Shown here one piece after another: positions 7,046-7,098 of a DNA stretch of 7,098 nt; position 1 is the stretch's first letter, and every line of letters starts with the position of its first letter. Below the pieces are notes generated by a model that worked only from the letters and a program-made list of their open reading frames with translations, had not been told where the DNA came from and ran no database searches. The position numbers were made by a program, and so were the translations under genes. The stretch is from assembly GCA_025354615.1 (NCBI GenBank), contig JANXMO010000280.1, positions 1-7,098 on the forward strand, read 5' to 3'. Source of the stretch: Burkholderiales bacterium (GTDB lineage: Bacteria > Pseudomonadota > Gammaproteobacteria > Burkholderiales > Burkholderiaceae_C).

Positions 7046-7098
7046 CAGGATGTCTTCGGCGGTCTTCGCCCATACGAATGGTTTTGGGTCTTTGTTGT
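6998..7098 (-). CDS. IS630 family transposase, C-terminal end only
   Basis: Read on the minus strand, the right edge encodes 32 whole residues and then TAG (complement of 6998-7000). They include KDPKPFVWAKTAEDIL and ERFCLRTSNS. This matches my knowledge of the C-terminus of IS630-family transposases, which typically carry PxPFxWTKxAxxIL followed by an ARF/ERF-type end and a serine-rich last few residues. The DDE catalytic residues and the N-terminal DNA-binding domain lie outside the window, so whether the gene is intact is unknown. It faces the housekeeping operon tail-to-tail and has lower G+C (52% over 7001-7098) than the operon, consistent with acquisition. Confidence 0.82.
   Translation of the reverse strand, partial: NKDPKPFVWAKTAEDILASVERFCLRTSNSRR
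7001..7098 (-). mobile_element. IS630-family insertion sequence, end proximal to the transposase C-terminus (partial)
   Basis: The transposase fragment shows that an insertion element enters from the right. IS630 elements insert at TA and duplicate it. A TA at 6999-7000 sits exactly at the transposase stop codon, so the element most plausibly ends at 7001 with GCGTCGTGAGTTAG as its outer terminus. This boundary is inferred. The opposite terminal repeat is not in the window, and another TA at 6991-6992 is an alternative target. Confidence 0.6.

Overview
The window is a compact, G+C-rich chromosomal block from what looks like a betaproteobacterium, most likely Burkholderiales/Comamonadaceae. 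That placement is inferred from the gene order yebC-purD-hemF-nadD-rsfS-rlmH-maf-rng, from protein features and from base composition. No rRNA gene or marker search is available here. All the housekeeping genes lie on the + strand and are tightly packed.

Layout. Positions 1-425 are the 3' part of yebC. They are followed by purD (422-1720, purine synthesis), hemF (1731-2648, haem synthesis), nadD (2645-3277, NAD synthesis), rsfS (3285-4226, ribosome silencing factor), rlmH (4223-4690, 23S rRNA methyltransferase), maf/yhdE (4687-5313, nucleotide pyrophosphatase) and rng (5365-6831, RNase G). Stop and start codons overlap by 4 bases (ATGA or GTGA) at yebC/purD, hemF/nadD, rsfS/rlmH and rlmH/maf. 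This suggests one translationally coupled transcription unit. The only clear Shine-Dalgarno sequence is in front of rsfS. The only gap longer than about 10 bases between the housekeeping genes is 5314-5364, before rng. No clear promoter or intrinsic terminator was seen, so the operon promoter probably lies upstream of the window.

Functional theme. yebC, rsfS, rlmH and rng all concern ribosomes, rRNA or translation. purD, nadD, hemF and maf make cofactors or nucleotides, or clean up nucleotide pools.

Right end. After rng, base composition falls to 57% G+C (96 of 169 bases, 6832-7000) and then 52% (51 of 98 bases, 7001-7098). A 57-codon ORF of unknown function begins at a GTG overlapping the rng stop. 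It ends at a CTAG that also supplies the stop codon of an oppositely oriented IS630-family transposase, whose last 32 whole codons enter from the right edge. The arrangement fits an IS630-type insertion at a TA just downstream of the operon.

Most of the window is ordinary. The items most worth a second look are the roughly 200-residue Ala/Lys/Arg-rich, histone-H1-like tail on RsfS, the IS630 junction and the small ORF it abuts. I found no convincing undescribed multi-gene system.
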